DNA of 64,000 bases from M3007 sp031373665 (GCA_031373665.1 JANMMZ010000138.1:39460-103459), one strand, 5' to 3'; shown: positions 16,429 through 26,148, counted from the stretch's first letter. The notes: generated from the letters alone by a model not told the origin. Numbers and translations: made by a program.

Positions 16429-19137
16429 TTAAGCCTTTTTTTGGAATGCACTGATAAAATAATGAATATCCCTCCCCAACACGATTTCTTGGTGTGGGAT
16501 CAATAGATACCCCCAGGCTTTACCGCCATTTTGCAGGTTATAGGCCGTCGCCTGATCTATGTACCTAAGGGCGGCTTTTGTTTTCAATTTTACGTCTTCC
16601 GCATCCACTTCTGCCGATGATTTTGGTTCTGCTATCCAAATCCGATCTGCTGTTTCTACCAGAAAGTCGGGTACATACTGGCTGCCCTCTCTGTTCCAGT
16701 ACAGGGACAATTGTGTTTTGGCAGGCCGCATCCACTTCAATACCTTGTCTTTGTCTTGCTCTAAAATAATAGCGAAATCGCGCTCTGCCTTTGATTGAAA
16801 CTTGTATTCGAGGTGACAGGCCCGCGTAAACCCCTGAAACAAATACTTGGGAATATCGCTGACCGGGCGAATATCATCGGTGAGCAACTTGCGCCCATAG
16901 TTTTTGAACAAAGAAAAATTCCACGCCTCGATGCGCATGAACGGATAGACCGCCGCATTTTCAAACACCAATTCCTCCACCTCAAAATGTTGCATCATTT
17001 GCTCATAAATGCGCTTGCCAATGGGTTGCCGAAAGTCAAATACCGTTGTCCTGATTTTTTCTGTGCCCACGCCATTGTCCAATAATGCCTGTACTGCCTG
17101 AATGGCCAATTTGTAGAGCAAATCGCCTATGGCTTCATGGTCAATTTCGGGGTAATTGAGCAACTCCGCCATGATGGTTTTCTCCGGTGCTGGATAGTGC
17201 TGGTTGCGCACCACTTTCACGGTATCCGACTGGGTCAGTTCTAATATCTGAACCCGTTGTATCTCCATTTCAAGAGCCTGATAGCGAAATTCTGTTGGGT
17301 CAAGGTCAAAATCATTAAAAATGGGGCGGCTCTCTTTGGGGCGCACTACTATGCGCGGAATCTCGATGATATTGGCTTTCAAGTCTTTTACGATGGTCTC
17401 GTACCGTGCTTGTACATCTTCCATGACCATGCTGCTGAATACATTCAACTGGCCTTTGTTCAGGGCTGTTTCCAATAGGTACATGGCCTTTTCTTTTACT
17501 TCGGGCTTGAGCAAATCATCATATTGCATGACACTTACTTCCTTGTTCAGCGTGGGCAATAGGTTGACCAATAACTGGTCGCCCTCGCATACGGCAAGGG
17601 CGTGTTGCCGTTCCTGTTCGTCTTTGATGGCGGTGGCGACTCCTCGTTTCTGTTCTATTCGGGCATCCGTCACCGTTTTTGATTGCACCAATTCCGTTTG
17701 CTGCCCAAATGCCGCGTCGTCCAATTCCACCATCCGCATTTTGCGGAACAAACTGCCCTCGCTGCGCGCCGCTTCGATGATTTTTTGAAAATTATCGTGC
17801 GCCACCACCGTCAGCATATCTACTTTTTCCACGCCCGTGCGCTCACCGCCAAAGGGCAAGCGCAATCCGCGCCCAATGGTTTGCTCGATCAATACTGCCG
17901 CATTGCTGGCCCGGAGCGGCACGATGGTGTATAGGTTGGTGACATCCCAGCCTTCTTTGAGCATACTGACATGTATGACGACCTCTATTTGGTTGTCTGC
18001 CGATTCGAGGGTCAAAAACTGCTGCTCTATGGCTTCGTCGCTTTTGTTGCTACTGTCTATGCGCAGCACTTTTTCGCGGTAGCGGCCTTCGTAAAAATCG
18101 TTGGAACGGCAGTACTGTTCCACCTGCTCGGCATGTGCCATGGTTTGGCAGGCCACGAGCATAAATGGTTTTACCTCGCGCTGTCCGGTCTCGCGGGCGT
18201 ACAAGAGCAGGGCTTGTTTGGTGTCTTCATGGAGGCTGATCCCGTCTTCGAGTTTGAGGCGGTCTATTTCTTCTTGAGCCAAGTGGTCAAAATTGTAGTT
18301 GCGTCGCGTGGCTACTGCAGGTATTTTGATGTATTTGCCGTCTTCTAAGGCGCGTCCCAAGGTATATTCATATACTATATTTTTAAAAATATTACCTTTC
18401 TCGTCTATCGGCGTGGCGGTGAGTTCGAGACCCAGCACGGGGCGCAACTCCTCAATGGCGTTTTTGCTGGCATCGGCGTGATAGCGGTGCGCTTCGTCCA
18501 TCAGGATGACCAGATCGTCCAACTGACTCAGGTATTCCCAATACGACTGGCCAAGGTATTCCGAAATGCGCTTGAGGCGCGGGGCCATGCTTTTGCCGTC
18601 TTTTTTGCTGGTCTTGGTATCGGAGTTGAATTTGGCGATGTTGAACACATTGATCCGCACTTCGTTTTGTCGAAACAAACCGCCCTGCTGTGCATAGTTG
18701 TCGCCCGTGATCACTACCGGCCGATGGGTCACAAACTCGCTGATGCCCTGAAACACGTACTTCGGATGTCCTGTATCGCCAAAATCTTGGATGAGTTTGT
18801 TGTAAATGGTGAGGTTGGGCGCCAGGATGAAAAAATTGCGAATGCCTTGTGTGCGGTACAAATAGGTGATAAATGCTCCCATAAGCCGTGTTTTGCCCAC
18901 GCCAGTGGCGATATTGAAAGCAAGACTGGGGAAACCGCGCCCAAACTCCTTGAACGTTGGTGCTATTTGCCGCACTTGCGCGGCGGCGGCGGCCAATTGT
19001 TCGGCAGCCGTGTCGGTGTCTAATTTTTGGAGAGGCAGGGCTTGGGCTGCTATCAGTTGGTGCAGCAATTCGAGGCTCTCGCGCAGGGGCGCACGAAGGC
19101 TGAGGCGGTTGCTTATTTCGGTGGCGATTAAGGACAT
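16429..19137 (-). CDS. res: Type III restriction-modification system endonuclease/helicase subunit (Res)
   Basis: A 902-aa superfamily-2 helicase fused to a nuclease. Motif I is ATGVGKTRLMGA, motif II MDEAHRYHAD, motif III LELTATP, and motif VI lies in EQTIGRGLRLPFGG. The C-terminal part has a PD-(D/E)xK nuclease: YVPDFLVE followed by IWIAEPKSS. Res cuts DNA after ATP-driven translocation or diffusion when it meets unmethylated Mod sites. Start ATG 19137, 61 bp downstream of the mod stop. It is followed 6 nt later by the toxin gene in the same direction, so restriction and TAC genes are very probably on one transcript. Confidence 0.92.
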   Translation of the reverse strand: MSLIATEISNRLSLRAPLRESLELLHQLIAAQALPLQKLDTDTAAEQLAAAAAQVRQIAPTFKEFGRGFPSLAFNIATGVGKTRLMGAFITYLYRTQGIRNFFILAPNLTIYNKLIQDFGDTGHPKYVFQGISEFVTHRPVVITGDNYAQQGGLFRQNEVRINVFNIAKFNSDTKTSKKDGKSMAPRLKRISEYLGQSYWEYLSQLDDLVILMDEAHRYHADASKNAIEELRPVLGLELTATPIDEKGNIFKNIVYEYTLGRALEDGKYIKIPAVATRRNYNFDHLAQEEIDRLKLEDGISLHEDTKQALLLYARETGQREVKPFMLVACQTMAHAEQVEQYCRSNDFYEGRYREKVLRIDSSNKSDEAIEQQFLTLESADNQIEVVIHVSMLKEGWDVTNLYTIVPLRASNAAVLIEQTIGRGLRLPFGGERTGVEKVDMLTVVAHDNFQKIIEAARSEGSLFRKMRMVELDDAAFGQQTELVQSKTVTDARIEQKRGVATAIKDEQERQHALAVCEGDQLLVNLLPTLNKEVSVMQYDDLLKPEVKEKAMYLLETALNKGQLNVFSSMVMEDVQARYETIVKDLKANIIEIPRIVVRPKESRPIFNDFDLDPTEFRYQALEMEIQRVQILELTQSDTVKVVRNQHYPAPEKTIMAELLNYPEIDHEAIGDLLYKLAIQAVQALLDNGVGTEKIRTTVFDFRQPIGKRIYEQMMQHFEVEELVFENAAVYPFMRIEAWNFSLFKNYGRKLLTDDIRPVSDIPKYLFQGFTRACHLEYKFQSKAERDFAIILEQDKDKVLKWMRPAKTQLSLYWNREGSQYVPDFLVETADRIWIAEPKSSAEVDAEDVKLKTKAALRYIDQATAYNLQNGGKAWGYLLIPHQEIVLGRDIHYFISAFQKKA

Positions 19138-19198
19138 TATGCTATATGCTTAAAAAAACATGTATATTTTATGTATGTATTTGGAGGGAAAGGGGGGG

Positions 19199-20863
19199 TT
19201 AGAACAAACTCCCTTGTTGAAACTCTGGGCCGCGCTTTTTGGGCGGCAGGGGTGGGCCTGATGCCAATGGCCACTCCTCTGGCACTTCTTCCGATTGTCC
19301 TGGCTCTCCGGGCTGCGGTACGATGTGCAAAGAATAATCATCACGGCCAAACTCGCACCGATCCAAGAGCATGGACGGTATTTTTTTGAGCGTGATGTCG
19401 GGATAGGCCGTGCGGCAGGCCGCATCAAAACTTTTGCAACAGATGAGCAACGTATCGCCCGCCTGCATTTCGTCGTGGATGCTGTCCAAGAGTGCCCGCG
19501 TGACGTGTTGGGTGGTGGTGAGCAGGTAATCACGCCCGCTGCCCTGCCCTTGTTTCCACCAGTAGTCGGGGTCGGGCCGGTAGCGGTAGCCTTCGTGCTT
19601 GCAGAGGGCGGCGGCCAGCATTTGGGCATCGTAGTCGGGGTTGATGACGAGTTGGCCAAACCGGTCTTCGCGCAAGAGGGTGGGGGCGAGCGCGAAGGTG
19701 CGGAACCCGCCGCCGCCCGCCCAGCCGACAGCCTTGGTGATGCCGCCAGGGTCTTGGCCGCGCACTACTTTTTGGAGGCGGGGCAGGCAGTGGGTGTAGG
19801 CGTGCTGCCCGAGCTCGATGCCGATCCAGCGGCGGCCCATTTTGTGGGCCACGGCAGCGGTGGTGCCAGAACCGAGGAAGGAATCGAGCACGAGGTCGTT
19901 GGGGGAGGTGGCCAAGGTAAAAATGCGCTCGATGAGGCGTTCGGGTTTGGGGGTGGAGAAGACATTTTCTACCCCAAATAAAGCGATTATTTCTTTCTTT
20001 GCCTCCTGAGTGTGACCAACTTCACTATGCGTCCACCATGACCAAGCAACTTGCCCATCCTGCTCAGATAGAAAAGTTTTACGACGTGGTACTCCATTGC
20101 CCTCTTTACCGAACCAAATTCTATTATCCTCTTTTAAACTCAAAAAAACCTGCTCAATGTTTTTCCAGCATGAACCTTTAGGTGGATAAAACTCTTTTCC
20201 ACTTGGAGATAAAATTTTATACATTTGATTGGGGCGAAAACCTTGCGCTGAATAGTCTGATGAAACCCAAACACCTCTTGGGTCATTATCAGAGTTTTTG
20301 TATTTTGAAATTTGGTCATCTGTTTTTGGCAATTTATTAAGTACTTGACTAAATCGTTCAATACTTTTGGAAAACACAAGAATATGATCATGTCCAGCTC
20401 CTATTGTGGCCCTAAAATCGGCGGAAGTTCTTTTTTGCCACACCACATTTGCCACAAAATTTCCCCTCCCAAAAATCTCATCGCACAACACCTTCAAATA
20501 GTGGCATTCATTATCGTCAATAGAAATCCAGATAGAGCCGTCGTCGGAGAGTAGGTTTCGGAGTATTCGGAGCCGGTCGCGGATGAGGGATAGCCATAGG
20601 GAATGCTCGAGGCCGTCATCGTAGTGTTCAAAGGCCGAACCCGTGTTATAAGGCGGATCAATATAAATGCACTTCACCTTTCCGGCGTATTGTTGTTCGA
20701 GGGCTTTGAGCGCGAGCAGGTTATCGCCGTGTATGAGCATGCCCTGCCATTGGCCATCGGGGCCGGGGTGTCCGCATCGGTGCTCGGGTTGTTCGAGCAA
20801 GATGCGGGGTTCGAGTTGAGGCTCTGTGTTTTTGCCGATCCAGATAAGTTCGAGGCGTTGCAT
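19199..20863 (-). CDS. mod: Type III DNA methyltransferase (Mod), beta-class adenine N6-specific
   Basis: A 554-aa site-specific methyltransferase. The catalytic motif IV DPPYNTGSAFEHYDDG precedes the SAM-binding motif I (LDSFLGSGTTAAVAHKMG), which is the order of beta-class enzymes of type III systems. RRWIGIELGQ completes the SAM pocket. The central region holds the presumed target recognition domain (about 150-280), so the recognition site cannot be read from sequence. It protects host DNA from Res and is needed for cleavage. The GC-rich 3' half contrasts with a more AT-rich recognition segment near 20020-20450, consistent with exchange of that domain. Confidence 0.92.
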   Translation of the reverse strand: MQRLELIWIGKNTEPQLEPRILLEQPEHRCGHPGPDGQWQGMLIHGDNLLALKALEQQYAGKVKCIYIDPPYNTGSAFEHYDDGLEHSLWLSLIRDRLRILRNLLSDDGSIWISIDDNECHYLKVLCDEIFGRGNFVANVVWQKRTSADFRATIGAGHDHILVFSKSIERFSQVLNKLPKTDDQISKYKNSDNDPRGVWVSSDYSAQGFRPNQMYKILSPSGKEFYPPKGSCWKNIEQVFLSLKEDNRIWFGKEGNGVPRRKTFLSEQDGQVAWSWWTHSEVGHTQEAKKEIIALFGVENVFSTPKPERLIERIFTLATSPNDLVLDSFLGSGTTAAVAHKMGRRWIGIELGQHAYTHCLPRLQKVVRGQDPGGITKAVGWAGGGGFRTFALAPTLLREDRFGQLVINPDYDAQMLAAALCKHEGYRYRPDPDYWWKQGQGSGRDYLLTTTQHVTRALLDSIHDEMQAGDTLLICCKSFDAACRTAYPDITLKKIPSMLLDRCEFGRDDYSLHIVPQPGEPGQSEEVPEEWPLASGPPLPPKKRGPEFQQGSLF

Positions 20864-20953
20864 AGTCTTTTTTTTTAATTAAAACAAAAAAATGTATTTT
20901 TTAGTTAAAATTGTTTATTTTTTATAAAGTATTGATTATCAAAAAATTATGTT

Positions 20954-20993
20954 CTCTTAAATACTCTTAAACGCTCTTAAATACTCTTAAATA
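20954..20993. repeat. Tandem repeat, four 10-bp units
   Basis: Four head-to-tail copies of CTCTTAAATA (the second reads CTCTTAAACG) followed by a partial CTTTTTG. They lie between the stop of the AlbA/ATPase-like gene (21001) and the mod start (20863), within AT-rich DNA. A 10-bp unit is one helical turn. Confidence 0.85.
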
Positions 20994-21000
20994 CTTTTTG

Positions 21001-22674
21001 TTAGGGTTTGAATAGTATCCACTTAGGTATGCGATCTGTTCCTGCGTTAACGATCTCACCGTTCATTCTTAGGCTTGATATCAGGTTATTTATTTTATAT
21101 TTTTTTTGTCTATCACCAAGTACATTGGGCAATTTATCGAGTAATAAGAACACAATATCTTTTTTAGTAGCTGAGCCAAATTTTTGAATATACTCCAAGA
21201 TCATTTTTTTATAATGGTCATCATCAAAACCGCGTTGTTTAATATAATTGGCACGTAACTCCATGTTTTCTGTGGGTTCAATAACCGCAGCAGCAATATA
21301 GAAATTGGGCTTTTTACCTTCAATAAATCTCATTGAACGCAGGTATCCAATTTCATCTTGGCTTATTTTTTTTCGTTTTTGTATCTTATCTAATAGGATA
21401 ATGTCTTGGAGGCCAAGTTCTTTATTTCGAGTTAGGAGATTGCCGAAATTGAGGTCAAGCACTTGCCCAATGACAGTCATTTCTACCCTTTCGGGAGACA
21501 ATTTGTATTCTGGGAGCGGGAAAAAACGCTTTGATTGGGATAAAAACATTTTCCGAATACCCCCTCCGATGGTATCGACCATGCCGAGGTGGAACATGGC
21601 CGTGATCAGGAAATGGTTGCGATAGGTTTCTTCTGGTGCATTGTCGAGTACTACCCGCTCGACGGATTCTGGCAAAAACGAGCCTTTGTTGCTAAAAACG
21701 AGTTGGTCTTCAAATTCCACCACGTTGATACGACCGCTCAACGGGAAATCTTGGTGCGCTATGCAGTTGTTGATGGCTTCCCGCAGCAGAAACGGATCAT
21801 AACGCAATACTTCATCAGGAAACAAAGAAGTACCTTTGAGGTAGCGATAAATGGGGTTTCTTATTTTTGCATAGATTTTGTCAACACCGAGTAAGAGTGG
21901 GCATGAAACGAGCAAGTAGTCAACATCTTCTTTGCGTGAGTTGCGTAGTATCCATCGTATTTTACATTCGGCAGGTGTTACGAAATGCTCCGATTCGGGT
22001 CGGCCTAATAGAATAATAGCTGTTCGGGTAATTTGACCTTTCAGGGTAATTTTTGCTTTGTTTAGAAATGTGGCATCATCCCAAGTATCAATTTCGGCGA
22101 TCAACAAAGGATTTTTCACCTTGTAATTGCGGCGGGCCTGTTGCAAGGCCAAAGGATCGAGGTCTTCGATAGTGGCATCTGGGCAGATACCCGCACTCCA
22201 GTCTTCTTGGATATTCTGTTTGCGTATTCGTTCAAATTCTTCCAGATTGAGCGGGCCCAACTCCTCTCCGTCACGGCCATAATAATGACCCTCCCATGCA
22301 ATTGGGAAACCCTTTGGCGCAGGAGGAATCTGCAACATGACCACCCTGCCCTCCGGTAGTATCACAGAATACGTCTCAATAAATGTAATTCGGTTGGTCG
22401 TTTTGTTCCCTACATCTCCTTTTAACTTGTCGAGTGCGCCTGGCCCATTTTTAAAAGCAGAACCTACAATTCTATGATGTTTATCCTCAATGCCTAATAT
22501 GAGCCATGCCTCCTTCACCCGTTTGAGATTGGCCTCATTGGAAAGAGCGGAGAAATACCGGCCTAATTTACCAAAATCAAAATCGTTTTTGGCTTCTTTG
22601 AACTCCACAATCTCATTTTCAAAGTCGAGTTTGCGGAGTCGGTTCAATTTTTCGATAAGCAGTTGCTGTTCCAT
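21001..22674 (-). CDS. Schlafen AlbA_2-type protein with HATPase-like C-terminal domain
   Basis: A 557-aa protein from ATG 22674 (a GTG at 22707 is possible but would overlap the SNF2 gene). The N-terminal domain has the AlbA_2/Schlafen signature: NEIVEFKEAKNDFDFGKLG, an ALSNEAN block, AWLILGIEDK and GHYYGRDGEELGPLN. The C-terminal half contains the RecG-like/HATPase_c_4 signature: LREAINNCIAHQDFPL, INVVEFEDQLVFSNKG and HLGMVDTIGGGIRKMF, and then a winged-helix-like end. Such proteins are often annotated as putative transcriptional regulators or RNA-directed effectors. It lies 11 nt after the SNF2 stop and before mod, so it may regulate the system or act as an effector. Confidence 0.8.
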   Translation of the reverse strand: MEQQLLIEKLNRLRKLDFENEIVEFKEAKNDFDFGKLGRYFSALSNEANLKRVKEAWLILGIEDKHHRIVGSAFKNGPGALDKLKGDVGNKTTNRITFIETYSVILPEGRVVMLQIPPAPKGFPIAWEGHYYGRDGEELGPLNLEEFERIRKQNIQEDWSAGICPDATIEDLDPLALQQARRNYKVKNPLLIAEIDTWDDATFLNKAKITLKGQITRTAIILLGRPESEHFVTPAECKIRWILRNSRKEDVDYLLVSCPLLLGVDKIYAKIRNPIYRYLKGTSLFPDEVLRYDPFLLREAINNCIAHQDFPLSGRINVVEFEDQLVFSNKGSFLPESVERVVLDNAPEETYRNHFLITAMFHLGMVDTIGGGIRKMFLSQSKRFFPLPEYKLSPERVEMTVIGQVLDLNFGNLLTRNKELGLQDIILLDKIQKRKKISQDEIGYLRSMRFIEGKKPNFYIAAAVIEPTENMELRANYIKQRGFDDDHYKKMILEYIQKFGSATKKDIVFLLLDKLPNVLGDRQKKYKINNLISSLRMNGEIVNAGTDRIPKWILFKP

Positions 22675-22685
22675 ATCATATATAG

Positions 22686-25664
22686 TTAAACCTGTTTCAA
22701 TGTCCACCGAATGGTGAACAGCGGTTTACGGTTGGGTGCTTGTCGGATACGTTGTTCCATATTGTCCAAAAAGGTTTCTTTTTCGTGCAAGATAACAGTT
22801 TCTGTTTCGTGCTGGTGAAAGACCAGATCAGAGAGTTTTTTTTCTTTGTCTTTGATGTTGCGTTGGGCTTCTATTTTGGCCTCCAACTGGATCATGCGAC
22901 GTGCTTCAGTACGTATTTGTTTGATTTCCGTTTTCAGATATTGGATTTCCGTTTGTATTGATTTGATACGATCACTAGCCCAGCGTTCTATTTTGGTATT
23001 TTCTTGTTCAAAGAATTGATCGAGCCATTTGCGGCTTTCGGTCATATATTCGGCTTCTTCGCGATCCAAGAGTGTGGTAAGATCGTTGGGCGGGGCGGTA
23101 TGGTGGAGGGCATCGGTTGTGGCCACCAATTCGAGCATCCGCTGACACTGTTTGGCTTCCATTTGCTCGCCACCATCCGTTATGCCCGTTAAGAGCAGAT
23201 ATTCTTCTTTGTTTTTGTCGGCATCGAAAGTTAGGGCGAGTTGAGCGACACTCATCCAGCCCGATTGTCCGATCAGGTTTTGGATAGCAGCGCGATTGCC
23301 ACTGTACTCGAAAGTAAGGTGCGCTTCGGGTAGGGTTCGTTGTTTCCAGTCGTCGAGCAGCGCGGTGGCCAATGGGTGTCCTGCACGGTACTGGTGGGGG
23401 GCTGGCTTAGTGAGGAAAGCGGCTAATTTATCGAGATAAGACCCTGCGGGTTGTTCGGGGGTATTGCGCTCAGGCAACGGAATCAGTTGGTAATTGCCAA
23501 TAGGTATATCGCTTTGGTACGGGTAGGGGTTTTTGTGCAGGGTGAATTTGTGTTTGTTGCCCACCGGAAATTGCGCATATTCGGCCAATGCGAAGCTGGT
23601 AAAGTCCCAAAGCCAATGGTGATATTTATCGAGGGTCTCGTTGGTTTGGCTGTCGGTCATTTTGAGTTTTTCGACTACTTCCACGTCAAAATTGCGAAAA
23701 ATTTCTTGTCTTGTTCGGGTCATTTCTTCTCGGATTGGCACGGATAGTTCTGTCTGGAGTTGCTCAAAGGCTTGAGTGATTTGGTCTGCCTCGCGGCAGG
23801 TTTTGAATATCTCAAACACACGCCGCTCGAAGTCCACGCCACTTTCTATGGCTCCCAGCACTTCGTCGGAGGCTCCGAATACGCCCGAAAAAAGTTTGAA
23901 CTTGGTATCGAGTATTTCATAGACTTTTTTGTCGGCAGCGTTTTTTTCGTTAAGGAAATTAACCACTACCACGTCGTGTTGCTGACCGTAGCGGTGGCAA
24001 CGCCCGATACGCTGCTCTATGCGCTGGGGATTCCAGGGCAAGTCGTAGTTGAGAATAAAGGCGCAAAACTGCAAATTAATGCCCTCCGCGCCTGCTTCGG
24101 TGGCGATCATGATCTTGGTATCACGCTTTTTGAAAAAATCTACGAGGGCGGCTCGTTTGTTGGCGGAGTCTGATTTGGTCATTTTACCGCTGCCCTCATT
24201 TTCGATCTTCCAATCTTGATAAATGCGTTTGGAAAGGGCATCGTTGTTGGTGCCGTTGAACAGCACAATACGGTCTTTGAACTCGGGTAATTTTTGGAGT
24301 TCTTCGTAAATATACGCTTGTGTCCTAGTGCTTTCTGTAAAAATAAGGGCTTTTTCAGGGGCATTTTTTTCTTTCAACGCATTGAAACCAAGCATAAGTG
24401 CCTGCATCAGGTGTGTGCCTTTTGCATTTTCATCAATCTCGCCAGCCAATTGAAAGAAATGATCTAATTCGGCTTTTTCAGCCTTTATTGCTTCAATTTC
24501 AATATCCGAATAAGTCTTTTCCAACTTTGCCTCTTGTTCTTCATCTTCCTCTGTTTCAGCAAATTCGTCGCGGGCATTGTCATAGTCGTCGTAAGCAGCA
24601 GCCAAATCCGCTTCGATCAGCGCGTCCAAGTCAGTTGCCACTTGTTGCTGCTTTTCATGTGCCTCTAGGATGGCCTGCAATTTTTTGGATAGCACCTCAA
24701 ACGTGCCTTTTATAGCAAAAGTAGAAGATGCCAGTAAGCGGCGCATGATGAGCATGACCAATTGGCGTTGGCTCGCTGGCAGGGCATATAGTTTGTCTTT
24801 GCGGAGGTATTCCGTCACAAATTCGTACAAGTCTTGTTCTTTGGGCGTTGGCTCATATTTTTGTACCAATGCTTTGCGTTGCGTGTATTTTACGTATTGC
24901 TGCACATCGCTACGTAGCGTGCGCTTACACAGGGGCAGTATGCGTTCACGCAGGTCGTTGTATTGTTCGTCGCTGCTGATACGGGCAAACTGCAATTTGA
25001 AACTTTTTAGGTCACCAAACACATAATCATCAATGATGCTGACGAGGCCATAAAGTTCGAGCAGGGAGTTTTGGAGCGGGGTGGCGGTAAGCAGGATTTT
25101 GGGTTTTTCATGGAGTGCATTTTTGATGGCATTGGCTATTTTGCTGTCTTTTCGATATACATTGCGCAGTTTATGCGCTTCATCCAAGACCACTAAATCC
25201 CAATCCACATCTGCTACCCATTTATCTTTAGTGCGAGCAAATTGATAGGAACAAATCACCACCTCCTCTTTGCGCTCAAAAGGATTGTGATTTTGAGGGC
25301 CAAGTTCGGTGTCAAATTGTTTTTTTTCTAAAATGACGGAGGGCAAAAAAAACTTGTCTTGCAATTCTTGACTCCATTGTTTGCGCAAGTTGGCTGGTAC
25401 TATGATGAGTATTTTTTTGCGCCTTTCAGCCCATTTCTGAGCGATGACCAAGCCCGCTTCAATGGTTTTGCCTAGGCCTACTTCGTCGGCCAGAATAACA
25501 CCTTGAGACAAAGGAGACTGGAAAGCAAATAATGCTGCCTCCACTTGGTGCGGATTGAGCTCTACTTGGGCACCGAGTAGTGCGCTGGCAAGTTTTCCAG
25601 GGTTTTTGCCATTGGACTGTTTGGTGAGTTCGTAGGCGTAGTATTGGGCGAGGTATGGTGTCAA
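22686..25664 (-). CDS. SNF2/RapA-like helicase of the defence operon
   Basis: A 992-aa SWI2/SNF2-type ATPase. TTG 25664 is the probable start because the longer frame begins inside a -7 promoter box and homologues start near TPYLAQYYAYELTKQ. Motif I is LADEVGLGKTIEAGLVIAQ, motif II LDEAHKLRN, motif III LLTATPLQNS, and the C-terminal helicase half has EAGAEGINLQFC and QRIEQRIGRCHRYGQ. A long coiled-coil-like acidic segment (about 345-400) and a charged C-terminal region (EIQYLKTEIKQIRTEARRM) flank the core. Similar helicases accompany several restriction or methylase-based defence systems. It is the first gene of the minus-strand operon. Confidence 0.88.
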   Translation of the reverse strand: MTPYLAQYYAYELTKQSNGKNPGKLASALLGAQVELNPHQVEAALFAFQSPLSQGVILADEVGLGKTIEAGLVIAQKWAERRKKILIIVPANLRKQWSQELQDKFFLPSVILEKKQFDTELGPQNHNPFERKEEVVICSYQFARTKDKWVADVDWDLVVLDEAHKLRNVYRKDSKIANAIKNALHEKPKILLTATPLQNSLLELYGLVSIIDDYVFGDLKSFKLQFARISSDEQYNDLRERILPLCKRTLRSDVQQYVKYTQRKALVQKYEPTPKEQDLYEFVTEYLRKDKLYALPASQRQLVMLIMRRLLASSTFAIKGTFEVLSKKLQAILEAHEKQQQVATDLDALIEADLAAAYDDYDNARDEFAETEEDEEQEAKLEKTYSDIEIEAIKAEKAELDHFFQLAGEIDENAKGTHLMQALMLGFNALKEKNAPEKALIFTESTRTQAYIYEELQKLPEFKDRIVLFNGTNNDALSKRIYQDWKIENEGSGKMTKSDSANKRAALVDFFKKRDTKIMIATEAGAEGINLQFCAFILNYDLPWNPQRIEQRIGRCHRYGQQHDVVVVNFLNEKNAADKKVYEILDTKFKLFSGVFGASDEVLGAIESGVDFERRVFEIFKTCREADQITQAFEQLQTELSVPIREEMTRTRQEIFRNFDVEVVEKLKMTDSQTNETLDKYHHWLWDFTSFALAEYAQFPVGNKHKFTLHKNPYPYQSDIPIGNYQLIPLPERNTPEQPAGSYLDKLAAFLTKPAPHQYRAGHPLATALLDDWKQRTLPEAHLTFEYSGNRAAIQNLIGQSGWMSVAQLALTFDADKNKEEYLLLTGITDGGEQMEAKQCQRMLELVATTDALHHTAPPNDLTTLLDREEAEYMTESRKWLDQFFEQENTKIERWASDRIKSIQTEIQYLKTEIKQIRTEARRMIQLEAKIEAQRNIKDKEKKLSDLVFHQHETETVILHEKETFLDNMEQRIRQAPNRKPLFTIRWTLKQV

Positions 25665-25691
25665 GATGTAGTATCCTAAAATTAATTTTTG

Positions 25692-25699
25692 CAAAAATA
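25692..25699 (-). promoter_or_regulatory. -7 promoter box for the defence operon
   Basis: CAAAAATA on the plus strand reads TATTTTTG, matching TAnnTTTG. It lies 27 bp before the proposed TTG start at 25664, and nothing upstream for over 400 bp codes on this strand, so this is the likely main promoter for the seven-gene operon. Confidence 0.45.
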
Positions 25700-26015
25700 C
25701 TACTAATTACAAAATATATATCACAGAATTATAGAAATTTACTAAAATAAATTTCCACTTACTTTGTATCGATTGTAGTTTTTTATAATAAAACCTCATT
25801 CAAACAACCAAAACCTCTTTCAGCCATTCCTTATTAGCTAAAGGTTGTAATGATTCTAGTAATTGTATATCTAATTTTGGAGACCCTCCCGGTTTTTTTG
25901 ACAAATAGGTATTTAGTAAATTCAAATTGTACTATTTATAAATGAAGGTTTTGTAGTATTAGTATTTGTGCTCAAGCGATTTTGAGATTGAGTGTGAAGT
26001 TTGATTATTAACAAG
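25700..26015. other. AT-rich gene-free region upstream of the defence operon
   Basis: About 320 bp without a credible coding frame. It separates the operon promoter from the duplicated thyA end. I see no strong hairpin or terminator; it may hold further regulatory sites. Confidence 0.5.
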
Positions 26016-26075
26016 CCCTACACCGCCACCGGAGCCTTAATCCCCGGCCAAGGATCATAATTTTCCAACGTAAAA
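26016..26075 (-). repeat. Duplicated thyA 3' end (copy A of a 60-bp direct repeat)
   Basis: 59 of 60 bases match 27020-27079, the true 3' end of thyA including its TAG stop (only position 26069 differs). In the minus-strand frame it encodes TLENYDPWPGIKAPVAV and then stop, exactly the ThyA C-terminus; upstream the frame continues as NNYEFFNTF, which is not this thyA. The repeat brackets the HNH cassette. Confidence 0.92.
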
Positions 26076-26148
26076 GTATTAAAAAATTCATAGTTGTTTC
26101 TAGCCAGATTCAAGTGACAAATGCAACTTTTTCGGATGGAGGATGGCA

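Noticed and set aside
19150..19659. 169-codon minus-strand frame rich in Ser, Thr and Pro at the end of mod
   Set aside because: A shifted-frame shadow of the mod 3' end.
18478..19981. Long plus-strand frames antisense to res and mod
   Set aside because: They lie opposite genes with full helicase and methyltransferase motifs and have the biased composition of GC-rich antisense frames; no motif of their own.
22686..25664. Calling the SNF2 gene part of a DISARM or BREX system
   Set aside because: The required partners (drmA/drmB, pglZ, brxC) are absent; only the helicase type is shared.
26016..26148. A second functional thyA gene
   Set aside because: Only the last 17 codons or so match; upstream sequence shows no thymidylate synthase motifs.
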